Assembly (NCBI GenBank): GCA_903930665.1
Contig: CAIYZI010000307.1
Coordinates: 1 to 8,522, forward strand
Reading direction: 5' to 3'
Length of the DNA: 8,522 bases
From: an uncultured beta proteobacterium
GTDB taxonomy: Bacteria; Pseudomonadota; Gammaproteobacteria; Burkholderiales; Burkholderiaceae
Part shown: positions 1 through 6,079 of the stretch, in pieces
How the letters are laid out: every line of letters starts with the position of its first letter
How positions within the stretch are numbered: the first letter of the stretch is position 1
Notes under the pieces: model-generated
Told to the model about the DNA's origin: nothing
Seen by the model: only the letters and a program-made list of their open reading frames with translations
Databases searched by the model: none
Program-made: the position numbers and the translations under genes

Positions 1-10
1 CTCGGCGTAA
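1..10 (+). CDS. Possible 3' end of the gene upstream of dmpM (dmpL expected)
   Basis: Only the last codons could be present. One frame reads TCG GCG TAA and stops at bases 8-10, just before the dmpM Shine-Dalgarno. In known phenol hydroxylase operons the gene before dmpM is dmpL, the oxygenase beta subunit. Another frame stays open to a TAA at 33-35, so a short overlap with dmpM cannot be excluded. Identity rests on gene order alone. Confidence 0.3.
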
Positions 11-27
11 AAAGATAAGGATTAAAT

Positions 28-297
28 ATGTCTAATGTATTTATTGCATTTCAACAAAACGATGAGAGTCGTTGCATTGTTGAGGCAATTATTGATGACA
101 ATCCAGGCGCTATTGTTAATTACCAGCCTGGAATGGTGAAGATTGATGTGCCTAACTCAATGGTCATTAAGAGCAGCACTATCGAAGAGAAAATTGGTCG
201 AAAGTTTGATCTTCAAGAAATGCAACTGCATCTAATTACTTTATCTGGCTATGTTGATGAAACCGATGATGAGTTTAGATTGAGCTGGCCAAATTAA
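28..297 (+). CDS. dmpM: Phenol hydroxylase effector (coupling) protein, MmoB/DmpM family
   Basis: This is the cofactor-free regulatory component of multicomponent phenol 2-monooxygenase. In the family it binds the diiron hydroxylase and tunes oxygen activation and coupling of NADH use to hydroxylation. The 89-residue length is normal (about 90). The sequence follows DmpM closely, with an N-terminal VFIAFQ strand, the VEAIIDDNPGA segment near residues 18-28 and the DLQEMQ stretch near 61-66, ending with acidic residues and LSW. A TAAGGA Shine-Dalgarno at 16-21 lies 6 nt before the ATG. It is followed after 55 bp by dmpN, which is the usual order. Cytosolic. Confidence 0.95.
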   Translation: MSNVFIAFQQNDESRCIVEAIIDDNPGAIVNYQPGMVKIDVPNSMVIKSSTIEEKIGRKFDLQEMQLHLITLSGYVDETDDEFRLSWPN

Positions 298-313
298 TTA
301 TCAATACCTTCTG

Positions 314-328
314 TTGCACTTTGTGCAA
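314..328 (+). repeat. Small perfect hairpin in the dmpM-dmpN gap
   Basis: TTGCAC at 314-319 and GTGCAA at 323-328 form a perfect 6-bp stem with a TTT loop, and a G-U pair could extend it by one. It begins 16 nt after the dmpM stop and ends 13 nt before the dmpN Shine-Dalgarno. There is no T-tract after it, so it is not an intrinsic terminator. It could affect mRNA stability or dmpN translation; that is inference. Confidence 0.45.
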
Positions 329-352
329 TTTGATTGGATTTAGGAGATAAAA

Positions 353-1900
353 ATGGATGTAAAAGTTAGCAAAAAATTGGGCTTAAAAGACCGCTATGCA
401 GCGATGACTAGAGGTCTTGGTTGGGATACCACGTATCAACCAATGGACAAAGTATTCCCATACGATAAATTTGAAGGTATCAAAATTCATGACTGGGATA
501 AATGGGAAGATCCATTCCGCATGACGATGGATGCGTATTGGAAGTATCAAGCTGAAAAAGAACGCAAACTTTATGCAATCATTGATGCGTTTAACCAAAA
601 TAACGGACATTTAGGCATCACGGATGCTCGCTATATCAACTGTATCAAGCTCTTTTTATGTGGTATTTCCCCCCTTGAATACACTGCTTCACGTGGATTT
701 ACGCATGTTGGGCGCCAATTCCGCGGAGTAGGGCCTCGTGTTGCCTGTTTAATGCAGGCGTTGGATGAAGTCCGTCACTCACAGACGCAAATTCATTCTA
801 TGAGTAACTACAACAAGTATTACAACGGTATGCACAATTGGCATCATATGCGTGATCGCGTTTGGTACCTCTCAGTACCAAAATCATTCTTCGAGGATGC
901 ATTCTCGGCCGGCCCATTTGAATTCATGATTGCTATTGGATTCTCATTTGAATATGTGCTGACCAATTTACTCTTTGTTCCATTTGTTTCGGGTGCGGCT
1001 TATAACGGCGATATGGGTGCGATGACGTTTGGCTTCTCAGCACAATCTGATGAAGCGCGTCATATGACTTTAGGCTTGGAGTGTATTAAATTCATGCTCG
1101 AACAGGACCCTGCCAATGTACCTATCGTTCAAAAATGGATTGATAAATGGACATGGCGTGGATATCGCGTTTTATCACTCGTTTCAATGATGATGGATTA
1201 CATGCTTCCTAAGCGTGTAATGAGCTGGAAAGAGGCTTGGGAGATTTACTTTGAAGAAAATGGCGGCTCTTTATTCAAGGATTTAGAACGTTACGGCATT
1301 CGTCTTCCTAAATATACAGCGCAAATGGAGATTGATAAGGAGCATTTATCTCATCAGACATGGGCTACTTTCTATCAATATGCCGCTGCTTGTAATTTTC
1401 ACGCTTGGATTCCAAGTGATGAGGAGATGGATTGGTTGTCTGAGAAATATCCCAATACTTTTGATAAGTACTACCGTCCGCGTCTTGAATACTGGCGTGA
1501 TGAGGAGGCAAAGGGTAATCGTTTCTACAACAAAACATTGCCACAGCTTTGCCAGGTATGTCAGACCCCAATGATTTACACAGAGCCAGGCGACCCTACT
1601 CAAACGTGTTATAGAGAGTCGGATTTTAAGGGTGATAAGTATCACTTCTGCTCAGATGGTTGTAAGGATATTTTTGATGACGAACCTGAAAAATATGTAC
1701 AAGCTTGGTTGCCAGTGCAACAGATTTATCAAGGCAATTGTTTCACGCCTGAGGCGGACCCAACTGCAGCTGACTTTGATCCACTAATTGAAGTTTTGAA
1801 GTTTTATGGCATGAATATTGGCAGAGATAACTTTGATTTCAAGGGTTCAGAAGATGAGAAGAACTTTGAAGCTTGGCGAAATCTTTCTACCAAGAATTAA
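353..1900 (+). CDS. dmpN: Phenol 2-monooxygenase, oxygenase large (alpha) subunit, diiron catalytic component
   Basis: This is the catalytic subunit of the (LNO)2 hydroxylase, which inserts one O2 oxygen into phenol to give catechol. All expected diiron ligands of the bacterial multicomponent monooxygenases are present: E109, E139 and H142 (DEVRH), E200 (SFE), and E234 and H237 (DEARH). A second cysteine-rich site near the C-terminus (C400-x2-C403 and C433-x3-C437) matches the zinc site of phenol hydroxylase. At 515 residues it is full length (DmpN is about 517). Its Shine-Dalgarno AGGAGA sits 5 nt before the ATG. It lies 23 bp before dmpO. Toluene/o-xylene-type relatives exist, but the dmpM-N-O-P order and sequence favour phenol hydroxylase. 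Confidence 0.97.
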   Translation: MDVKVSKKLGLKDRYAAMTRGLGWDTTYQPMDKVFPYDKFEGIKIHDWDKWEDPFRMTMDAYWKYQAEKERKLYAIIDAFNQNNGHLGITDARYINCIKLFLCGISPLEYTASRGFTHVGRQFRGVGPRVACLMQALDEVRHSQTQIHSMSNYNKYYNGMHNWHHMRDRVWYLSVPKSFFEDAFSAGPFEFMIAIGFSFEYVLTNLLFVPFVSGAAYNGDMGAMTFGFSAQSDEARHMTLGLECIKFMLEQDPANVPIVQKWIDKWTWRGYRVLSLVSMMMDYMLPKRVMSWKEAWEIYFEENGGSLFKDLERYGIRLPKYTAQMEIDKEHLSHQTWATFYQYAAACNFHAWIPSDEEMDWLSEKYPNTFDKYYRPRLEYWRDEEAKGNRFYNKTLPQLCQVCQTPMIYTEPGDPTQTCYRESDFKGDKYHFCSDGCKDIFDDEPEKYVQAWLPVQQIYQGNCFTPEADPTAADFDPLIEVLKFYGMNIGRDNFDFKGSEDEKNFEAWRNLSTKN

Positions 1901-1923
1901 TTAGATCAATTAAGGAGATAAAA

Positions 1924-2286
1924 ATGCCAGTTATTGCCCTCGGAGAATATGATATTCCCGCAAAGGATACTGTTGATAAATTTCATGGAAACCAAATGTT
2001 GTTTATTGGTTGGGACCAACACTTATTGTTTTGTGCGCCCCTAGCATTTCCATTTCCCCCAACTCTTCCGTTCGGAGAAATACCAAAAATCCTGAATAAC
2101 CCAGGCTGTTTTGGTTATCACCCAGATTACGCAAAAATTGATTGGGATACCGTGACTTGGCTCAAGTCCGGCAAACTATTTAAGCCTGACTTTAGCAAGA
2201 GTTTGGCTGAAAACGGTCTTAAGCATAAGGATAGCTTGAGATTTAAGACCCCTGGCCTCAATGGTATTAAGGGTTGTGCATCCTAA
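1924..2286 (+). CDS. dmpO: Phenol hydroxylase oxygenase gamma subunit
   Basis: This is the small structural subunit of the diiron hydroxylase; it packs on DmpN and carries no cofactor of its own. The ATG at 1924 was chosen because a strong AGGAGA lies 5 nt upstream and it gives 120 residues (DmpO is about 119). The frame stays open upstream into dmpN, but that would add an unrelated tail. Family hallmarks are the N-terminal VIALGEYD, the HGNQMLFIGWDQHLLF stretch near residues 21-36, the proline-rich PFPPTLPFGEIP segment and a C-terminal FKTPGLNGIKGC. The gap to dmpP is 22 bp. Confidence 0.94.
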   Translation: MPVIALGEYDIPAKDTVDKFHGNQMLFIGWDQHLLFCAPLAFPFPPTLPFGEIPKILNNPGCFGYHPDYAKIDWDTVTWLKSGKLFKPDFSKSLAENGLKHKDSLRFKTPGLNGIKGCAS

Positions 2287-2308
2287 CCTTTATCTTTATT
2301 ACGTAAAT

Positions 2309-3373
2309 ATGAGCTATCAACTTACCATTGAGCCCCTTGGGCAAACCATCGCTATTGAGGAAGGGCAATCTATCCTAGATGCTAGCTTGCGTGCTGGAAT
2401 ATATTTGCCCCATGCTTGTTGTCATGGCCTATGTGCCACTTGTAAAGTACAAGTTGTCGATGGTGAAATTGATCACGGGGAAGCATCAAACTTTGCATTA
2501 ATGGATTATGAGCGCGAAGAAGGTAAGTGCTTAGCCTGTTGCGCGATTCCAAACTCCGATTTGGTTATTGAAGCTGAAATAGATGAAGATCCTGATGCAT
2601 TATTTTTACCGGTACAAGATTTTATTGGGACTGTGACGCAGATTATTGACTTGACCCCTACTATCAAGGCGATTCACCTTGATCTTGATCATGAAATGCG
2701 TTTTCAAGCTGGGCAATACATCAACCTGTTCCTTCCGGACGGTGAGCAATCCCGCGCCTTTTCGATAGCCAATCCACCACAAGACAATCAAAGCATCAAA
2801 AAACTTGAATTAAATATCCGTATGGTGCCTGGCGGAAAAGCTACCACCTGGATACATCAGCAATTACAAGTAGGTGAAAAAATAAAATTAGCTGGACCCT
2901 ACGGTAGATTCTTCGTACGAAAATCTGCATCAAAACCTTCGCTGTTTATGGCTGGGGGATCTGGGCTATCGAGCCCGCGCTCAATGATTCATGATTTACT
3001 GAATGAAGGTTCATATCACCCGATAACTTTGGTATACGGTGCTAGAAACTTATCAGAGCTTTACTATCACAACGAATTTTTAGAGTTAGCTCATAAGTAC
3101 CCCAATTTCACATATGTTCCTGCATTGTCGGACGAGGCAAAAGAGTTGCCATGGGAGGGCTTTAAAGGTTTTGTGCACGATGCAGCTAGGTCACATTTTA
3201 ATAACGACTTTAGAGATATGAAGGCGTATTTATGTGGACCACCGGTAATGATTGAGGCCTGCATTGCCACATTAATGCAAGGTCGTTTGTTTGAGCGTGA
3301 TATTTACACTGAAAAGTTCTTCTCAGCTGCAGATGCACAACAGGTAAGAAGTCCTTTATTTAAGAATATTTAA
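2309..3373 (+). CDS. dmpP: Phenol hydroxylase NADH reductase component (FAD, [2Fe-2S])
   Basis: This protein moves electrons from NADH through FAD and a [2Fe-2S] centre to the DmpN diiron site. The N-terminal plant-type ferredoxin domain has cysteines 37, 42, 45 and 77 (CxxxxCxxC plus LACC). The FAD domain has RAFS at 149-152. The NAD domain has the glycine-rich GGSGLSSPRSM starting at 216 and a YLCGPP motif near 305. The ATG at 2309 gives 354 residues, matching DmpP (353). An in-frame ATG at 2261 would add 16 residues and overlap dmpO, and it was rejected. The chosen start has no recognisable Shine-Dalgarno, unlike dmpN and dmpO. Confidence 0.96.
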   Translation: MSYQLTIEPLGQTIAIEEGQSILDASLRAGIYLPHACCHGLCATCKVQVVDGEIDHGEASNFALMDYEREEGKCLACCAIPNSDLVIEAEIDEDPDALFLPVQDFIGTVTQIIDLTPTIKAIHLDLDHEMRFQAGQYINLFLPDGEQSRAFSIANPPQDNQSIKKLELNIRMVPGGKATTWIHQQLQVGEKIKLAGPYGRFFVRKSASKPSLFMAGGSGLSSPRSMIHDLLNEGSYHPITLVYGARNLSELYYHNEFLELAHKYPNFTYVPALSDEAKELPWEGFKGFVHDAARSHFNNDFRDMKAYLCGPPVMIEACIATLMQGRLFERDIYTEKFFSAADAQQVRSPLFKNI

Positions 3374-3391
3374 TTCTTTACACAATACATC

Positions 3392-3739
3392 ATGAGCTAC
3401 TACGAGGTCTTGATTGAAGAAACTGGTGAAAAATACCGTTGTTCTAGTGCAGAGTCGCTGCTCTCAGGGATGGAGCGTTTGGGAAAAAAAGGCATTCCAG
3501 TTGGGTGCCGAGGCGGCGGATGTGGTGTCTGCAAAATCAAGGTCTCGCAAGGCGATATTGCGAAGCGCGTCATGAGTCGGGATCATATTTCCGAATTTGA
3601 AGAAGAGCAAGGAACCGTGCTCGCCTGCCGTGTAAAGCCGCTGAGCGATGTTCATCTTTGCGTTATCGGAAAAATGCAAAAGACAGTGTGTGCAAAAAAA
3701 GGTGGGCCTACCGATTCCAATGCTGGCGCTGCCAATTGA
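3392..3739 (+). CDS. dmpQ: [2Fe-2S] ferredoxin, DmpQ/XylT family, catechol dioxygenase reactivation
   Basis: This is a small plant-type ferredoxin of 115 residues. Cysteines 39, 44, 47 and 79 (VGCRGGGCGVCK and LACR) are the cluster ligands. In the XylT/NahT/DmpQ family the protein reduces the ferric iron of catechol 2,3-dioxygenase inactivated by alkylcatechols. It normally sits directly before the dioxygenase gene. Here a reverse-strand regulator separates it from dmpB, so the two are probably transcribed apart. It follows dmpP after 18 bp, and I see no clear Shine-Dalgarno before its ATG. The stop lies only 7 bp from the convergent regulator's stop. Confidence 0.93.
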   Translation: MSYYEVLIEETGEKYRCSSAESLLSGMERLGKKGIPVGCRGGGCGVCKIKVSQGDIAKRVMSRDHISEFEEEQGTVLACRVKPLSDVHLCVIGKMQKTVCAKKGGPTDSNAGAAN

Positions 3740-3746
3740 ACTTGCG

Positions 3747-4427
3747 CTAAACCTCTTTTACTAATTTACTAAAAGCCTGAAAAGTTAATTCAATGTGCTC
3801 AGCTAATATCGCAGTCGCCAGATTCACATTTCGATCCATGGTTGCTTTTAATAAGTCCTCATGCTCGCTATGAACATCTCTAGGAATAGGCTGATGGTAA
3901 AGCGCAATACGGCGATAGCGTTCCGCTTGATGGTAGAGGATTGCCAAGAAATGTTTTATCCAGCGCGACGGACAGGCTGCAATTAAGACTTCATGAAAAA
4001 TGCGATTTCTTTCTTCCCACTCTTCTCGTCCGCCTTCATCAACCAATTTTTCTTCTGCCTTAGAAAGGCGATGAAATGCTGCCAATAAATCAGCTTCCCA
4101 AGCTTCATCTCCGAGGGTTATCGACTGCCTCAATGCCTCGCACTCAAGCATTACTCTGGCTTTTGTTATGTCTGCAAAGTCCTCAATTGAGACTGGGGCT
4201 ACACAAAATCCGCGTTGGCCTTCGCTTACTACTAGGGCATCTGACATTAATAAAGAGAGAGCCTCTCTTAGTGTGCCGGCACCTACCCCATAACCCTCTT
4301 TCAGATGTTCAACCCGCAGTTTCTCCCCGGGTGATAGATGACCTTCAATAATGTCTCGTCTCAATTTACGATACGCCATTTCTACCAGAGTTTTTGGCTC
4401 CGAATTAGTGGTTGACGATTCTAACAT
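3747..4427 (-). CDS. GntR-family transcriptional regulator (FadR subfamily, FCD domain)
   Basis: From the ATG at 4427 the protein has 226 residues. A GntR winged helix-turn-helix spans about 15-79 (AYRKLRRDIIEG, LSPGEKLRVEHL, GTLREALSLL). An FCD ligand domain spans about 85-220. The usual metal-site positions appear to be N141, H145 (NRIFHE), H189 and H211, with Asn where many relatives have Asp. It faces away from dmpB and is the likely repressor of the dmpB promoter. In position and family it recalls the GntR repressors AphS and PhcS of Comamonas phenol clusters, but I cannot confirm orthology. Starts at ATG 4457 (236 residues) or TTG 4490 (247) are possible; none has a clear Shine-Dalgarno. 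The effector could be an aromatic or ring-cleavage compound (inference). Confidence 0.88.
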   Translation of the reverse strand: MLESSTTNSEPKTLVEMAYRKLRRDIIEGHLSPGEKLRVEHLKEGYGVGAGTLREALSLLMSDALVVSEGQRGFCVAPVSIEDFADITKARVMLECEALRQSITLGDEAWEADLLAAFHRLSKAEEKLVDEGGREEWEERNRIFHEVLIAACPSRWIKHFLAILYHQAERYRRIALYHQPIPRDVHSEHEDLLKATMDRNVNLATAILAEHIELTFQAFSKLVKEV

Positions 4428-4544
4428 CTTGTTTTTTATGAGTTTTATTTTTGGCATTACACAAATTTTATGGAGTGTACATAGCGGCAATTCTACATGA
4501 TTTTCAATTTAAACAAAATATTTATAAAATATCGAGAAATATAG

Positions 4545-4573
4545 TTGACATCGAGATTAAAGAATATTATTGT
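4545..4573 (+). promoter_or_regulatory. Sigma70-type promoter for the dmpB-led transcript
   Basis: A perfect -35 TTGACA (4545-4550) is followed by a 17-bp spacer and TATTGT (4568-4573), which matches TATAAT at four of six positions. The predicted start near 4580 leaves a leader of about 108 nt before dmpB. I see no sigma54 -24/-12 pair in the gap, unlike the DmpR-dependent promoter of CF600. The promoter would serve dmpB and the genes after it. Confidence 0.55.
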
Positions 4574-4585
4574 TATATTTAACAA
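4570..4585. promoter_or_regulatory. Candidate GntR operator over the -10 region
   Basis: TTGTTA (4570-4575) and TAACAA (4580-4585) are a perfect inverted repeat around TATT. The TTGT...ACAA shape is common among operators of FCD-type GntR regulators. It overlaps the -10 hexamer and reaches past the predicted transcription start, so a bound protein would block RNA polymerase. Assignment to the adjacent regulator is inference. Confidence 0.45.
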
Positions 4586-4587
4586 AT

Positions 4588-4611
4588 CTTAAAGAGATTA
4601 GTTTCTTTAAG
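4588..4611. repeat. Inverted repeat in the dmpB leader
   Basis: CTTAAAGA (4588-4595) and TCTTTAAG (4604-4611) are perfect 8-bp arms around an 8-bp spacer, just downstream of the predicted transcription start. It could be a second operator or a weak mRNA hairpin. The arms are AT-rich and no T-tract follows directly, so an intrinsic terminator is unlikely. Confidence 0.4.
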
Positions 4612-4688
4612 GATTGATAAAAAAGAGAAAACTAGGAATTGCCGTATTTCTTAAATGAGAGTTTTACGGTGATTAAAAGGAGATTTTT

Positions 4689-5615
4689 ATGGCTATGACA
4701 GGTGTATTGCGCCCCGGACATGCGCAAATTCGTGTAATGGATATGGATGAGGCAATACATCACTATCGTGATGTATTGGGTTTAATTGAGGCGGGCACAG
4801 ATAAACAAGGACGTGTTTACTTGCGCGCTTGGGATGAACGCGATCACCATAGTCTTATTTTGCGAAAAGCGGATAGGGCTGGAATTGATTTTTTTGCTTT
4901 TAAAGTTGCCAATGCAGAAACGCTTAAAAAGTTAGATTCTGATTTGCGCGCTTATGGCGTTAAAACTGAAAAAATACCCGCTGGTGAATTACTGGAAACT
5001 GGTGAGCGTATTCGTTTTGAGATTGCCAGCGGACACCAAATCGAGTTGTATGCGGAAAAAGCGAAAATTTTTGCTCCGCATCAACTTTTAAATCCTGAGG
5101 CTTGGTCACCACAGCAGGATAAGGGCATTGCACCATTACGCCTTGATCATTGCTTATTATACGGACCAGACATTGAAAAAGTTCAAAAGCTTTTTGAAGA
5201 GGTTTTGGGTTTCTTCCTTGTTGAGCATATTGAAATCGAACCGGGCAACGATCTAGCAATCTGGCTTTCTACTTCAACAAAAGCGCACGATATTGCTTTT
5301 GTTCGTCATCCAGAACCAGGCAAATTGCATCACATTTCTTTCCTACTTGATAGCTGGGAAAAAGTCCTGCGTGCTGCTGACATCATGTCTGTCAGCCGTG
5401 TTTCTATTGATATTGGGCCAACGCGCCATGGTGTAACTCGTGGCACGACGATCTATGCATTTGACCCTTCTGGAAACCGCTTTGAAACATTCTCCGGGGG
5501 TAATTATGGTTATCCGGATTGGGAGCCTATTAAATGGACGATGGATGAAGTTGGGGCTGCAGTGTTCTACCACGATCGCAAGTTAAATGAGGCCTTCCTA
5601 AGCGTAGTGTCTTAA
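4689..5615 (+). CDS. dmpB: Catechol 2,3-dioxygenase (extradiol, class I.2)
   Basis: This Fe(II) enzyme opens catechol next to the hydroxyls to give 2-hydroxymuconic semialdehyde. At 308 residues it is full length (XylE and DmpB are 307), with two vicinal-oxygen-chelate domains. The iron ligands are H154 (LDHC), H215 (LHHISF) and E266 (NRFETF), each one position after the XylE equivalents. The pocket residues H200 (KAHD), H247 (PTRHG) and Y256 (TIYAFDPSG) are also kept. A strong AAGGAGA at 4677-4683 precedes the ATG. It is the first gene after the sigma70-like promoter and is divergent from the GntR gene. The downstream reading frame overlaps its stop by one base. Confidence 0.97.
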   Translation: MAMTGVLRPGHAQIRVMDMDEAIHHYRDVLGLIEAGTDKQGRVYLRAWDERDHHSLILRKADRAGIDFFAFKVANAETLKKLDSDLRAYGVKTEKIPAGELLETGERIRFEIASGHQIELYAEKAKIFAPHQLLNPEAWSPQQDKGIAPLRLDHCLLYGPDIEKVQKLFEEVLGFFLVEHIEIEPGNDLAIWLSTSTKAHDIAFVRHPEPGKLHHISFLLDSWEKVLRAADIMSVSRVSIDIGPTRHGVTRGTTIYAFDPSGNRFETFSGGNYGYPDWEPIKWTMDEVGAAVFYHDRKLNEAFLSVVS

Positions 5616-6046
5616 TGAGTATAAGGGAGGACGTGCCGGGAATTTCTTGTGAGGCGGCAGCAAAGGTGGTAGATGCTGCTGTTCAATATGCCGCCTCACA
5701 AGGCCTGAAAATTAATGTTGCCGTCGTGGATCGTGGCGGCAATCTGATGTCTTTTCTGAGAATGCCAGGTGCTTTTTTACATTCGATACAAATTGCAATT
5801 GACAAGGCTTATACCGCATCAAGTTTTGGATTTTCAACAAAAAACTGGATGTCCTTAGTTGGGCATGATGAGGGAATGAAGTTGGGATTCTCAAGTCAAC
5901 CGCGGCTAATTGTATTTGGTGGCGGAATACCTATTTTCTTGAAAGATCAGGAAACTTGGATTGGTGGTATTGGAGTGTCAGGCGCCTCAGAAGATCAGGA
6001 CGAAGTGTGCGCAATTGCGGGATTGGCTGTACTTGGGTTGGGTTGA
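5615..6046 (+). CDS. GlcG/HbpS-family protein of unknown role, coupled to dmpB
   Basis: This 143-residue protein has the GlcG/HbpS (heme-degrading domain) pattern: an N-terminal helix with AAAKVVDAAVQYAASQG, a VAVVDRGGNLMSF segment near 36-48, an IDKAYTASSF helix and a C-terminal GGIGVSGAS. Genes of this family recur in aromatic meta-cleavage operons; I recall nahX of the naphthalene plasmid as an example, but the precise function is not settled. Its ATG overlaps the dmpB stop (TAATG), which suggests translational coupling. An in-frame GTG at 5633 lies only 2 nt after a GGGAGG, too close for good use, so the ATG is preferred. No signal peptide is seen. Heme binding is possible but not shown. 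Confidence 0.85.
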   Translation: MSIREDVPGISCEAAAKVVDAAVQYAASQGLKINVAVVDRGGNLMSFLRMPGAFLHSIQIAIDKAYTASSFGFSTKNWMSLVGHDEGMKLGFSSQPRLIVFGGGIPIFLKDQETWIGGIGVSGASEDQDEVCAIAGLAVLGLG

Positions 6047-6079
6047 TATACCCCGGTCGTTGAGGGGCTTGGAGAAAAA

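Noticed and set aside
1873..1923. Upstream extension of dmpO into the end of dmpN
   Set aside because: A strong Shine-Dalgarno and the usual length point to the ATG at 1924; the extra codons are the dmpN coding sequence in another frame.
2261..2308. Upstream ATG extending dmpP by 16 residues
   Set aside because: It would overlap dmpO by 26 bases, and the added residues do not resemble the family; the ATG at 2309 gives the normal length.
3755..3775. CTTTTA ... TAAAAG inverted repeat near the dmpQ and regulator 3' ends, as a terminator
   Set aside because: The stem is only 6 bp and almost all A-T, it lies in the regulator coding region, and no T-tract follows it in the right place.
4076..4351. 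91-codon + strand reading frame opposite the regulator
   Set aside because: It is antisense to a well-supported GntR gene, has no Shine-Dalgarno and has a low-complexity leucine-rich product typical of a shadow frame.
4458..4479. TACAC-N12-GTGTA dyad as a regulator autoregulation site
   Set aside because: The arms are only 5 bp with a 12-bp spacer, which is likely by chance in AT-rich DNA.
4488..4490. TTG start for the GntR regulator (247 residues)
   Set aside because: It needs a rare start with no Shine-Dalgarno and adds 21 residues not expected for the family. The ATG at 4427 gives a normal N-terminus, and the ATG at 4457 remains possible.
4479..4526. Minus-strand promoter for the regulator (TATAAA, TAGAAT or TATGTA as -10)
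   Set aside because: Several weak -10-like hexamers exist but none has a convincing -35 at the right spacing, so I cannot choose one.
6051..6067. CCCC ... GGGG pair before dmpC as a regulatory hairpin
   Set aside because: It is a 4-bp stem with a 9-nt loop, too small to support a call.
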